Below the pieces are notes generated by a model, which saw only the letters and a list, made by a program, of their open reading frames with translations, was not told the origin of the DNA and ran no database searches. A DNA stretch of 64,000 nucleotides from NCBI GenBank assembly GCA_023457435.1, contig JAEWLS010000005.1, positions 124,001-188,000 of the forward strand, written 5' to 3'. Source of the DNA: Pseudomonadota bacterium (lineage in GTDB: Bacteria > Pseudomonadota > Alphaproteobacteria > Rhizobiales > Rhizobiaceae). Below, one piece after another: positions 45,075-54,801 of this stretch. Made by a program: the position numbers and the translations under genes. Position 1 is the stretch's first letter. Every line of letters begins with the position of its first letter.

Positions 45075-45967
45075 GCGACCTCGCGCCCCAGCGCAGCGGA
45101 ATATAGCTCGTACCAGCTCTGGCGATCGAGTTTCACCGAAAGCGCTTCCGAGAACCTTCCGATCCGGGCCAGATCATTTGTGCCCATGACGGGGAGGATG
45201 CCGGCCGGATGCGCCAGCAGCCAGGCGACGGCCAACGCTGTCGCATCGACGCCGAAGCGTTGCGACAGCTCCGCGAGTATCGTCCTCAGCTGCTCCGGCG
45301 GCGCCTTGACCAGGCGCCCGCCGCCCAACGGCGACCACGCCATCGGCCGAAGGTCGTGTTCCTGCAGGAAGGCGATGTCGCCGTTGACGAACGGCTCGTG
45401 CGCCATCAGCGACAGTTCGATCTGGTTGGTGACCAGAGGCGTGTCCATCGCCGACTGCAACAAGGAAAAGTCCCACGGACGAAAGTTCGACACGCCGACG
45501 GCACGCACCTTTCCGGACCGGACGGCGAAGTCCAATTCCTCACCGGTTTCGCGGTGATCCATGAACGGATCAGGGCGGTGGATGAGGAGCAGGTCGATGC
45601 GGTCGATCGCCATTTCGCGCAGCGAATGGTCGATCGACGCCGCGACGTGGGCTGCCGACGTGTCGTAATGCTTCACCCGCCGGTCCGAGTAGCGCCCGAA
45701 CGGTCCAACGATCCCGCATTTGGTCACGATCTCGACCTTGTCCCTCAGCGATGGCGTCGCCTTGAACACGCGGCCGAGCAGTCCTTCCGCCGTGTAGCCG
45801 CCATAGATGTCGGCCTGGTCGATAGTGGTTATCCCCTGCTCCAGGCAGGCCTCGATCTTTGCCTGTATGTGGCCGGGAGAGGTATCGGCGGCGTCGCCGA
45901 CGCGCCACATGCCGTAGACGATGCGCGAGAGGTCGATCTCGCCGAGGCTGACGCGCTGCATGCCCAT
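45071..45967 (-). CDS. Aldo/keto reductase, YdhF-like (298 aa)
   Basis: An NADPH-dependent aldo/keto reductase of the YdhF type. The catalytic Asp and Tyr are in DQADIYGGY, the Lys in VEIVTKCG and the His in LLLIHRPDP; the cofactor region is PVMGTND and following. The ATG at 45967 overlaps the LLM stop by one base (TGATG), so the two are coupled. Substrate unknown; reduction of a keto-sugar or oxidised product of the neighbouring monooxygenase is possible. Confidence 0.9.
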   Translation of the reverse strand: MGMQRVSLGEIDLSRIVYGMWRVGDAADTSPGHIQAKIEACLEQGITTIDQADIYGGYTAEGLLGRVFKATPSLRDKVEIVTKCGIVGPFGRYSDRRVKHYDTSAAHVAASIDHSLREMAIDRIDLLLIHRPDPFMDHRETGEELDFAVRSGKVRAVGVSNFRPWDFSLLQSAMDTPLVTNQIELSLMAHEPFVNGDIAFLQEHDLRPMAWSPLGGGRLVKAPPEQLRTILAELSQRFGVDATALAVAWLLAHPAGILPVMGTNDLARIGRFSEALSVKLDRQSWYELYSAALGREVA

Positions 45968-47124
45968 CAGCGGCGCTCCCCCGTGCCAAGCGGTGTCGGC
46001 GGCGTCCCAGCCGGCACGCGACCGTATTCGTGGGGCAGCGAGCAGGTCTTGAGGTTCGGCAGCACGCGTTTTCCAAACGATTCCGCCTCGTCGAGGTGCG
46101 GGTAGCCGGAGAAGATGAAGGCGCGGATGCCCATCTTCCGGTATTCCTCGATCTCGCTCATGACCTGGTCGGTCGAGCCAACGATGGCGGCGCCGCAGCC
46201 GGAGCGCGCGCGGCCGATGCCGGTCCACAGGTGCCGCTCGACATAGCCTTCGGCGTCTGCGAGATCGCGGTTCTTCGCCTGATGCGAGACGCCAAGGGAG
46301 GTAGCGTCTAGCGCCCGCGCCCGGATCGCCCTGCCCTGCTCATCGTCGAGCTTGGACACCAGTTCCTCGGCGTATTCGCGCGCCTCCTGTTCGGTGTCGC
46401 GCACGATCATGTGGACACGCAGGCCGTAATCCAGCGTGCGCCCATGGGCCTCGGCACGCGCATGCACGTCCTTCATGCGCTGGACGATGACCTCCTTCGG
46501 CTCCGGCCACATGAGGTAGACGTCGCATTGCGCGCCGCACAGTTCGAGCGCATCGGGCGAATAGCCGCCGAAGTAGAGCAGCGGCCCGCCATTCTGCTGG
46601 TACGGCTTGGCCGGATCGGCGCTGACCTTCTTCAGCTTGTAGACCTCGCCGTCATGTTCGACCTCGTCGCGGGTCCAGGCCTTGCGGAGGATCTCGACGA
46701 CCTCGTGCGAGCGGCGGTAGCGGAAGGCGCTGTCGGCCACCTCGCCGGGGAAATCCGAGGAGATGACGTTCAGGGTCAGGCGGCCCTTCAGCATGTGATC
46801 GAGGGTCGCGACGGTCCGCGCCAGCATCAGCGGCTGCATCTCGCCGCAGCGTATAGCCGCGAGCAGGTTGATCCGGTCGGTGATCGGCGCGCACCCGGCG
46901 ACGAAGGACAAGGTGTCCTGCCCGACCTGGTACGAGGACGGACACAGGATGTTGCGGAAGCCCAGCTCCTCCGCCCGGGTCACGATCTGCGAGCAGTGCT
47001 CCCAGCTCGAGCGCAAGTCGCCGTCGGGGACGCCGAGATAGCGGAAGTCGTCGGAGCACAAGGCTGCGAACCAGGACACCTCCGCGGCATCGAGGTCCGG
47101 CGAGGTGATCGGTACTACGGTCAT
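45967..47124 (-). CDS. LLM-class flavin-dependent monooxygenase, SsuD-like (385 aa)
   Basis: A bacterial luciferase-like (LLM) TIM-barrel flavoprotein of the alkanesulfonate monooxygenase branch. It has CPSSYQVGQDTLSFVAGCAP, a GRLTLNVISSDFPGEV phosphate-binding segment, LLYFGGYSPDA and the C-terminal GSTDQVMSEIEEYRKMG. Such enzymes need FMNH2 from a separate reductase, which is not nearby. The 5' end faces the Gfo/Idh/MocA gene with 90 bp between starts. It may desulfonate or oxidise a small organic compound; no sulfonate transporter is next to it, so SsuD proper is not claimed. Confidence 0.9.
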   Translation of the reverse strand: MTVVPITSPDLDAAEVSWFAALCSDDFRYLGVPDGDLRSSWEHCSQIVTRAEELGFRNILCPSSYQVGQDTLSFVAGCAPITDRINLLAAIRCGEMQPLMLARTVATLDHMLKGRLTLNVISSDFPGEVADSAFRYRRSHEVVEILRKAWTRDEVEHDGEVYKLKKVSADPAKPYQQNGGPLLYFGGYSPDALELCGAQCDVYLMWPEPKEVIVQRMKDVHARAEAHGRTLDYGLRVHMIVRDTEQEAREYAEELVSKLDDEQGRAIRARALDATSLGVSHQAKNRDLADAEGYVERHLWTGIGRARSGCGAAIVGSTDQVMSEIEEYRKMGIRAFIFSGYPHLDEAESFGKRVLPNLKTCSLPHEYGRVPAGTPPTPLGTGERR

Positions 47125-47214
47125 GTCAGGCGCCTCCTCCGCGCGGCATCACGCCTATCATCCGCCTTGCCTGTCGCTCAAGAAGCTGCTTGGGGTGTCG
47201 CTTCGGAGGACAAC

Positions 47215-48330
47215 ATGCCCAAACCCATCGCCTATGGCATCATCGGCTGCGGCATGATGGGCCAGGAGCATCTGCGTAACATCGCCCTGTTGCCGGACGT
47301 TTCGGTGGCGGCCATCCATGAGCCGGACGCGGCGATGCGGGCGGTTGCCGCGCAACTGGCGCCCGGCGCCGAGATGGTCGACAGCGCGGCCGCGGTCATC
47401 GCGCATCCGGGCGTCGACTGCATCCTGATCGCCAGCCCGAATTTCCTGCATTTCGGCCAGTTGCAGGAGATCGCCCGCGCCAGGCCGCTGCCGATCCTGT
47501 GCGAGAAGCCGCTATTCACGGACCCGGCGGACGCGCTGGCCGTGCGGCAGTTCGCCCGCAACTACGCCGCGCCGGCCTGGGTGGCGATGGAGTATCGCTA
47601 CATGCCCCCGGTGGCCGAGTTCGTCAGCCAAGCGGCAGCAGCGACGGGCGGCATCCGCATGCTGACGATCCGCGAACACCGCTACCCGTTCCTCGCCAAG
47701 GTCGGCGACTGGAACCGTTTCAACCGCAATTCCGGCGGCACCTTCGTCGAGAAGTGCTGCCATTTCTTCGACCTGATGCGGCTGATCCTCAGGGCCGAGC
47801 CGGTCCGCGTCATGGCCTCGGCGGGACAGGCGGTGAACCATCGCGACGAGATTTACGGCGGCGAGGTGCCCGATATCTGGGACAATGGCTACGTTATCGT
47901 CGATTTCGACAGCGGCGCGCGCGCCATGCTCGAACTCTGCATGTTCGCCGAGGGTAGCCGGTACCAAGAGGAGATTTCCGCCGTCGGCGCGATCGGCAAG
48001 ATCGAATGCCAGGTGCCCGGCCCGGGCCGCTTCTGGCCCGCCCATCTCGGCGAGGCGCCGACCGCGCAGGTCGTCGTCAGCCCGCGCAACCCCGCCGGGC
48101 CGCGCGCGATTCCGATTCCGGTGGATCCTGCGCTCCTGGCAGCCGGCGACCACAACGGCTCGACCTTCTACCAGCACCAGCGTTTTGCGGCCGCGGTGCG
48201 CGGCGAAGGCCCGGTCGAGGTTTCGCTCGACGACGGCTGGAAGGCGGTGGCGATGGGCATGGCCGCCCAGCGCTCGGCGCGCGAGGGCATCGCGGTCGAC
48301 AATCCGCTGGAGCCGTCCAGCCTGAGCTAG
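47215..48330 (+). CDS. Gfo/Idh/MocA-family oxidoreductase (371 aa)
   Basis: The N-terminal Rossmann segment is YGIIGCGMMGQEH, followed by the family marker ILCEKPLF near residue 98 and the C-terminal alpha/beta domain (NRNSGGTFVEKCCHFFDLMR, which includes a catalytic-type His). It probably oxidises an inositol or sugar derivative with NAD(P)+. GGAGGA at 47205-47210 fixes the start at 47215. The stop overlaps the stop of the convergent psuG by two bases. It is divergent from the LLM/aldo-keto reductase pair. Confidence 0.92.
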   Translation: MPKPIAYGIIGCGMMGQEHLRNIALLPDVSVAAIHEPDAAMRAVAAQLAPGAEMVDSAAAVIAHPGVDCILIASPNFLHFGQLQEIARARPLPILCEKPLFTDPADALAVRQFARNYAAPAWVAMEYRYMPPVAEFVSQAAAATGGIRMLTIREHRYPFLAKVGDWNRFNRNSGGTFVEKCCHFFDLMRLILRAEPVRVMASAGQAVNHRDEIYGGEVPDIWDNGYVIVDFDSGARAMLELCMFAEGSRYQEEISAVGAIGKIECQVPGPGRFWPAHLGEAPTAQVVVSPRNPAGPRAIPIPVDPALLAAGDHNGSTFYQHQRFAAAVRGEGPVEVSLDDGWKAVAMGMAAQRSAREGIAVDNPLEPSSLS

Positions 48331-49262
48331 GCGTCCTGCATCGCCAGCGCCGCGGCGAGCCTGGCGCCGAGCGCGGCGTTGCTCTTGACCAGCGCGATGT
48401 TGGCGACGAGGCTCTTGCCACCCGACAGCTCGTTGATCCGGGCAAGCAGGAACGGCGTCAGCTCCTTGCGCGAGATGCCGCGCGAGCCGGCTTCCCGCAC
48501 CGCGTCGGATATGGCGCCATCGATGAACGCGGGCTGCAGCGCGTCTGCCTCCGGGATCGGGTTTGCAACCATCACGCCGGTACCGGTGCCGAGCGCCGAA
48601 TGCAGGGCGATGGCACGTGCCAGATCGTCGACCGCGTCGAAGCGGTGGTCGGCTTTCAGGCCGCTGCTGCGAGTGTAGAAAGCCGGGAAGTCGTCCGTGC
48701 CGAAGGCGAAGACAGGGACGCGCTGGGTTTCCAGAAACTCCAGAGTCTTGCCGATATCGAGGATGGACTTCACGCCGGCGCAGACCACCGCGACCTCTGT
48801 CCTGCCGAGCTCGGTCAGGTCGGCCGAGATGTCGAAAGTCTCCTCGGCGCCGCGGTGAACGCCGCCCACGCCGCCGGTGGCGAAGACCTTGATGCCGACG
48901 ATGTCGGCAATGAGCATCGTCGCCGATACAGTCGTGCCGGCGCTTCCGCCGCGCGCCAGAATTGCGCCGAGGTCACGGCCGGACGCCTTCACCACGTCCT
49001 TCGCTTCGCCAAGCTGGTCGAGTTCGCGCGCGCTCAGGCCAACGCGGATGCGCCCGTTGAGGATCGCGATCGTCGTGGGAACGGCACCGTTGTCGCGAAC
49101 GACCTTCTCCACCGCCCGCGCCGTCTCGACGTTCTGCGGAAACGGCATGCCGTGGGTGATGATCGTCGATTCCAGTGCAACGATCGGCTTGCGCGCGGCG
49201 AGCGCATCGGCGACCTCGGGCTCCACGTCGATCAGGCGCTGAAGCGCATTGCCGGCTTTCAT
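48327..49262 (-). CDS. psuG: Pseudouridine-5'-phosphate glycosidase (311 aa)
   Basis: PsuG/YeiN hydrolyses the C-C glycosidic bond of pseudouridine 5'-phosphate to uracil and ribose 5-phosphate. Length 311 is close to the E. coli 312. Glu31 in VALESTIITHG, Asp145 in DISADL and Lys162 in CAGVKSILD fall where the E. coli active-site Glu31, Asp149 and Lys166 are expected. The ATG at 49262 overlaps the psuK stop (ATGA at 49259-49262). It is the last gene of the run from the FAD monooxygenase through GST and psuK. Confidence 0.95.
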   Translation of the reverse strand: MKAGNALQRLIDVEPEVADALAARKPIVALESTIITHGMPFPQNVETARAVEKVVRDNGAVPTTIAILNGRIRVGLSARELDQLGEAKDVVKASGRDLGAILARGGSAGTTVSATMLIADIVGIKVFATGGVGGVHRGAEETFDISADLTELGRTEVAVVCAGVKSILDIGKTLEFLETQRVPVFAFGTDDFPAFYTRSSGLKADHRFDAVDDLARAIALHSALGTGTGVMVANPIPEADALQPAFIDGAISDAVREAGSRGISRKELTPFLLARINELSGGKSLVANIALVKSNAALGARLAAALAMQDA

Positions 49263-50188
49263 GTGTTCAACCTCGTCATGGCCGCGGCGAGCAGGGCCGG
49301 CGACAGGTCGGCACGCACGCTCGCCGTGTTCTCTATGGTCAGCGCCGCAAGCAGCGCGCCCGTTCTCGTAGCCTTGCGAATATCCTCTCCGCCGAGCATT
49401 GCATAGAGAGTGCCGGCAATCATCGCGTCGCCGGCGCCGGTGATGTCCACCGGAGCGGCGCGCACCGTTTCGTGCATTGTCACGCCCCCGGCGTCGGCAA
49501 CAGCGTACTCCCGCGCGCCTGCCGTGACCACCGCCGCCGCAGCACCGCGGCCTACCAGCGCGGTCGCAGCAGTCTCCACCCAAAGACCGGTCTCGCCAAG
49601 CAGCGCCGCGGCCTCGTCAAGGTTGGTGAAGATCACCGATACACCGGTCAGGTCTTCTGGAAGCTTCACCGCCTTCGGCGTCGAAACGGTGTCGACGGCA
49701 AGCCGGAAACCATCCTGCCTTGCTCGCGCCACCAGCCAGGCGAGCGCGTCCGCCGGGGGGTTGCAGTCAGTGAAGACCATCGCCGGACGTTCGAACCAGC
49801 TGGTCTCCAGCAACTGTGGCGTCAGCGCCTCGAAGATGCCCATCGCGGCGAGGCCAAGCGCGAGGTCGTTGCGCGGGTCGAGCACGGCGACGTACTCGGC
49901 TGTCGAAACGTCCCGAGAACGCAGCACCGGGGCGACGTCGACACCCAGCGCGGCGAGGCCGTCGACAAGTTCGCGGCCCGCCTCGTCGTCGCCGACGGCC
50001 GACAGGAAGCTCGCCGCCACCCCCAGCCGTGCCAGGTTTTCCGTGACGTTTCGAGAGACGCCACCGTGACTGCGCAGGCCTTCGACCGGATTGGATGTCG
50101 CGGCGACGATTTCGGCATGCGCGCGGTACTTGCGGTCCAGCACCGCACCGCCGATGCACAGGACCCGTGCCTCAGGCCCCGTAGGCAT
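49259..50188 (-). CDS. psuK: PfkB-family pseudouridine kinase (309 aa)
   Basis: A ribokinase/PfkB fold: the N-terminal CIGGAVLDRKY, a GGVSRNVTENLARLG segment and the C-terminal catalytic DITGAGDAMIAG. Its direct overlap with psuG (ATGA) identifies it as pseudouridine kinase (PsuK/YeiC), which makes the psuG substrate; other PfkB sugars would be possible from sequence alone. Its start lies 17 bp inside the GST gene. No nucleoside transporter (PsuT) is next to it. Confidence 0.9.
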   Translation of the reverse strand: MPTGPEARVLCIGGAVLDRKYRAHAEIVAATSNPVEGLRSHGGVSRNVTENLARLGVAASFLSAVGDDEAGRELVDGLAALGVDVAPVLRSRDVSTAEYVAVLDPRNDLALGLAAMGIFEALTPQLLETSWFERPAMVFTDCNPPADALAWLVARARQDGFRLAVDTVSTPKAVKLPEDLTGVSVIFTNLDEAAALLGETGLWVETAATALVGRGAAAAVVTAGAREYAVADAGGVTMHETVRAAPVDITGAGDAMIAGTLYAMLGGEDIRKATRTGALLAALTIENTASVRADLSPALLAAAMTRLNT

Positions 50189-50894
50189 ATTTCCCGCGGC
50201 CGAAGATGCGATCGAGGTCGTCGGGGGTTGCGGTCGCGATCAACGACTTGACCGCGGAATGGCGCTCGATGCCGCTGGCGATTCCCGGGCGCGCCATGCA
50301 GCGCGAAAACCATGCGCCGATATTGGGATGGTCAGGCGAAGCGCTGTCGAGGAACGGGTACTTGTCCTTCAGCCGGTTGGAGGCCGACCATACCCACGGG
50401 AACGTCGCGAGGTCGGCAATCGAGAACGCGTCGCCTCCCACATAGGGGCGGTCGCCAAGCCGGCGCTCGAGCACGCCGTACAGGCGCTTGAGTTCGGTCG
50501 TGTAACGGCTCTTGGAATAAGCATGCTCGCCCGGCGCGTAGTTCTCGAAGTGATTGAACTGGCCGTTCGCGGGACCGAAGTTGGCGGCCTGCCAGACGGC
50601 CCACTCCATGACCTCATAGCGAGCCTGCCCGGAAGCGGGCAGCAACTTGCCGGTCTTCTCCGCGAGATAGAACAGGATCGCAACGGATTCGAACACGGTG
50701 ACCGGGCCGCCGACAGCATCATGGTCGACGAGGACCGGCACCTTCGAGTTCGGATTCAGGCGTGTGAAATCGGTGTCGAACTGCTCTCCCTTCCAAACAT
50801 TCACAGGAAGGAAGCGAAACTCCAATTCAAGTTCGGTCAGCGCCAGCGTGATCTTCATCACGTTCGGCGTCATGGAGGCGTACAGGTCGATCAT
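50172..50894 (-). CDS. Glutathione S-transferase (240 aa)
   Basis: A two-domain GST. The thioredoxin-like N-terminus contains NSKVPVLVDHD and FESVAILFYL (the cis-Pro and glutathione-binding Glu-Ser), and the helical C-terminal domain contains GDAFSIADLATFPW, the conserved N-capping box. It resembles bacterial YfcG/YghU-type disulfide-bond oxidoreductases. It lies 6 bp after the aldo/keto reductase and overlaps psuK by 17 bp, so it belongs to the same transcript. Function in the locus unclear; detoxifying an aromatic intermediate would fit the upstream FAD hydroxylase. Confidence 0.92.
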   Translation of the reverse strand: MIDLYASMTPNVMKITLALTELELEFRFLPVNVWKGEQFDTDFTRLNPNSKVPVLVDHDAVGGPVTVFESVAILFYLAEKTGKLLPASGQARYEVMEWAVWQAANFGPANGQFNHFENYAPGEHAYSKSRYTTELKRLYGVLERRLGDRPYVGGDAFSIADLATFPWVWSASNRLKDKYPFLDSASPDHPNIGAWFSRCMARPGIASGIERHSAVKSLIATATPDDLDRIFGRGKYAYGA

Positions 50895-50900
50895 GTGGGG

Positions 50901-51848
<948 letters not shown>

Positions 51849-51920
51849 GGACGTGCTTCCTCCTCGGCGTTCAGCGCAGTTGCATCGCGCATCCGCGGAC
51901 GCGGCGCAAGCGAGCCTCTA

Positions 51921-53642
51921 TCAGCCCGCCTTTTCCAGAGATGACGGAACGTGGATCGCCCGATGCCGGGCAAACGCCGCGGCATCGAAGCCGGCAAGCT
52001 TGGCAATGAGCGCCCCGGCATCGAGCGGCGCCGCGTTGCCACGCCAGGCGATCTGCTGATCTCCGCGCACGATGAGCAGGTGGTTGCGAACTTGCGCCGG
52101 GACTTCGGCACCGTCGATATCGAGCAGCGCCAGCGGAACCCCGGCCCGATCAGCGGCCGACCCGAGCGCCGAGACGTCCGTCGCGGCGTCGAAGCGGAGC
52201 AACGTATAATCGTCGGCCAGGTGGTCGTAGACCGGCCTGCCGTCGCGCATCAGGAAAAACGGCAGACGCGCGCCGGGCGCCGTCGAAGGCGTGTAGCTGC
52301 CGAGCGAATAGGGCGGGGCCGCCTCACCATCATAGGCGACCAGCGGCGAGTTATCGTAGAAGTAGGCGAAGTTGAGCCCCTCGCAGCAATATTGCGGCGT
52401 GTTCTGGTCGACCAAATGCCTGCCGAGCGCGGCACGCGCGCGTTCGCCCTCCGGTCCGTCCCACTCAAGATCCGGTCCGTAGCTCGCGCGCTCCCTGGTT
52501 ATCGTCTGGCCGAGCCCACCGACAAATCGCGAAAGCTGCTCGGTGATCGGATGGCGTTCGAGTTCGTAGACGTCGAGGATGGATTCCGGCGCCCAGCCTT
52601 TCAGATGCGCGGCGAGCATGAAGGTCAGGTTGGTCGCGTCGGCGATGCCGGCGTTCATGCCGTAGCCTGCAACGGGGATCCAGATGTGCGCCGCGTCGCC
52701 CGCCAGGAACACGCGACGATCGCGGAAGCGCTCGGCGACGAGACGGCGGGCGATCCAGTCCTCCTTCGACAGCACCTCATACTGAAAATCGTCGCCGACG
52801 CCGAGCACGTCGCGAATCGCGCGGTCGCGATCGACCGATGCGAACTCCGTCTCGCCGCCCTTGAGGTGGCAGTGGATCAGCCAGTGCTCCTTGCCGTCGA
52901 TCGCAACCGCGTTGCCGGTGCGGCGCATGTTGCAGGCGTGGTTCATCCAGCCGCGGCGCCGCCCGCCCATCAGAGCGAGCAGCGACGGCGCCCTGATGTG
53001 CGTCGAGAGGTAGCGGCCGATCTCGGCGGTTCCGGCGAGCTTGATCCCGAGCTGCTTGCGCACGCCCGAGCGGCCGCCGTCGGCGCCGATCATGTAGCGG
53101 GCGCGGATCGTGCGGCGCTGGCCGTCGTCCAACCCGACGATCTCGCCGGTCACGCCGGTCTCGTCCTGCGTGAAGCTTTCGAGCCGCGTGCGGTTGAGGA
53201 TCGTGACGCCCGGCTGCCTGCGCGCGTGCTCGAACAGGATCGGCTCAAGGTAGATCTGGTTGATGCGGTGCGGCGGCTCAACGGTGGGCCAATCCAAGTC
53301 GGGAAAACGCTCGGAAGGCGGAAGCGCGCGCTCGGCAACGGACGGTATCCACACCCGATCGAGTTCGCGGCCGGTGGCGGTGGTTAGGAATACCACGTCG
53401 TTCGGGTAGTCCCGCGGCAAGCCGGCGGCGCGCACCGCTTCGGAGACGCCGAGCCGGCGGAAGATCTCCATCGTGCGCGCGGCGACATGGTTGCACTTTA
53501 CCGGCGGCGGCTCGCCGACGTGGCGAGTCTCGACGACGATCGTCTCGATGCCGCGCCGCGACAGGTCCATCGCTGCAACCAAGCCGACCGGACCTGCACC
53601 GACAATCAGCACCGGCGCATCGAATGTGCTTGTGGGGGGCAT
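51921..53642 (-). CDS. FAD-dependent aromatic monooxygenase, MhpA/PheA-like (573 aa)
   Basis: A class A flavoprotein hydroxylase. The FAD dinucleotide fold VGAGPVGLVAAMDLSRRG is at residues 13-30, the middle DGGRSGVR motif near 185, and GDAAHIWIPVAGYGMNAG near 305. A C-terminal thioredoxin-like domain (residues about 410-573) is typical of the phenol hydroxylase/MhpA group. It inserts an oxygen in an aromatic ring using NAD(P)H. ATG 53642 overlaps the amidohydrolase stop by one base (TGATG). Coupling to a LigW-like decarboxylase suggests hydroxylation of a phenol or resorcinol made by that enzyme. Confidence 0.92.
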   Translation of the reverse strand: MPPTSTFDAPVLIVGAGPVGLVAAMDLSRRGIETIVVETRHVGEPPPVKCNHVAARTMEIFRRLGVSEAVRAAGLPRDYPNDVVFLTTATGRELDRVWIPSVAERALPPSERFPDLDWPTVEPPHRINQIYLEPILFEHARRQPGVTILNRTRLESFTQDETGVTGEIVGLDDGQRRTIRARYMIGADGGRSGVRKQLGIKLAGTAEIGRYLSTHIRAPSLLALMGGRRRGWMNHACNMRRTGNAVAIDGKEHWLIHCHLKGGETEFASVDRDRAIRDVLGVGDDFQYEVLSKEDWIARRLVAERFRDRRVFLAGDAAHIWIPVAGYGMNAGIADATNLTFMLAAHLKGWAPESILDVYELERHPITEQLSRFVGGLGQTITRERASYGPDLEWDGPEGERARAALGRHLVDQNTPQYCCEGLNFAYFYDNSPLVAYDGEAAPPYSLGSYTPSTAPGARLPFFLMRDGRPVYDHLADDYTLLRFDAATDVSALGSAADRAGVPLALLDIDGAEVPAQVRNHLLIVRGDQQIAWRGNAAPLDAGALIAKLAGFDAAAFARHRAIHVPSSLEKAG

Positions 53643-54703
53643 CACGCCGATCCCTGAGACGGAGGCCGCTCGATGCCCGGCGCCGGCGGAATATGGAACA
53701 CGCGTTCGGCGTTGCGGTGGTAGATCTTTGCTCGCACGTCTTCGGGGATGTCGACCGTATCCATGAAATCCACCGACAGCTTCGCTTCCTGGTACGGATA
53801 GTCGATCGCGAACATGATGTTGTCCGGACCCAGCACCTCGAGGCAGAATTTCAGCGTCGGCGACCAGTCCATGCCGCTCGTCGTCACCACGAAATTCTCG
53901 CGGATGTAGTCGGACGGCAGCCTGTTCAGCGCCGGGCGGCGTCCGCCGTTCTTGTGCCAGTAGTCGAAGCGCCACAGCCAGTAAGGCAGCCCCTCGCCCA
54001 TATGGCCGAGCACGATCTTCAGATTGGGGAAATCGTCGAAGGCGCGCCCGTAGATCAGGCGCATGGCATGCAGCGAGACGTCGGCCGGGAAACCCCAGTG
54101 CGCGCCCTCCAGCGCATATTTCATCGCCGCCTCCGCGACCTGACGAGGCGGCGTACGCGGATGGATGTAGATTGCCGCATCGAGCGCGGCCGCCGCCTCG
54201 AGGATCGGCCGGAACTTCGGCTCGTCCAGATACTCGCCGTTGGTGTGCGAGTTGACCACGAAGCCGTTCAGGCCAAGCTTCCTGACGGCGCGCTCCATCT
54301 CGCGCGCCGCGCGCTTCGGGTCCTGCGGCGCGAAGCTGGCCAGCCCCGCATAGCGATCGGGGTGTCGCGCCTTGATCTCCGCCAAGCGGTCGTTGGACGC
54401 CTCGGCGATGTCTCCCGCGAGACCCGCCTCGAACATCTGAACGCCTGGCGACGTCAGCGACAGCAGGTGCATGGCGACGCCCAGTTCGTCCATGGTGCGC
54501 AAGCGCTGGTGATCGACGTCCATGAGGTTGTCGACGAACGGTGGACGCGAATTGCCGAGGAAGTGCCGCCACATGGCGAGGTCCGGCTCGGTCGAGCCTG
54601 CCGTGGCGAGATCGCGGATCGCCTCGTACTGCTCGGGGATCGAGAACGCCTCTTCCGTCGCTATGCGCCGCATAGGCGCCCGCGGCTCTCCTTCGACTGC
54701 CAT
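53642..54703 (-). CDS. LigW-like amidohydrolase-2 decarboxylase (353 aa)
   Basis: A TIM-barrel amidohydrolase of the decarboxylase branch. It has the N-terminal RRIATEEAF, NSHTNGEYLDEPKF, the metal-binding His in YIHPRTPP, KIVLGHMGEGLPYWLWR and the catalytic Asp in FAIDYPYQ. The pattern TEEAF matches 5-carboxyvanillate decarboxylase (LigW) rather than gamma-resorcylate decarboxylase, which has EEHF. It likely removes CO2 from an aromatic acid using Mn2+ or Zn2+. The ATG at 54703 has GGGGAG just upstream. It is divergent from a paralogue, shares an operator-like site with it, and heads the operon with the FAD hydroxylase. Confidence 0.88.
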   Translation of the reverse strand: MAVEGEPRAPMRRIATEEAFSIPEQYEAIRDLATAGSTEPDLAMWRHFLGNSRPPFVDNLMDVDHQRLRTMDELGVAMHLLSLTSPGVQMFEAGLAGDIAEASNDRLAEIKARHPDRYAGLASFAPQDPKRAAREMERAVRKLGLNGFVVNSHTNGEYLDEPKFRPILEAAAALDAAIYIHPRTPPRQVAEAAMKYALEGAHWGFPADVSLHAMRLIYGRAFDDFPNLKIVLGHMGEGLPYWLWRFDYWHKNGGRRPALNRLPSDYIRENFVVTTSGMDWSPTLKFCLEVLGPDNIMFAIDYPYQEAKLSVDFMDTVDIPEDVRAKIYHRNAERVFHIPPAPGIERPPSQGSA

Positions 54704-54773
54704 CGCTGCTCCCCTCGTTCCCGATCCAGACTGGCGCAACCGTTGCCGATGCGATAACAGATCGTCTAACAAG

Positions 54774-54787
54774 ATAACATATTAAGT
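54774..54787 (+). promoter_or_regulatory. Operator-like motif A (ATAAC-N4-TAAGT)
   Basis: ATAAC-ATAT-TAAGT in the 98-bp divergent spacer between the two LigW-like genes. It differs by one base in the arms from the motif TTAAC-N4-TAAGT found at 59865, 59950 (reverse) and 62709. It overlaps the leader of the rightward gene, which fits repression. Confidence 0.5.
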
Positions 54788-54801
54788 TGTTGGAGAACGG
54801 T

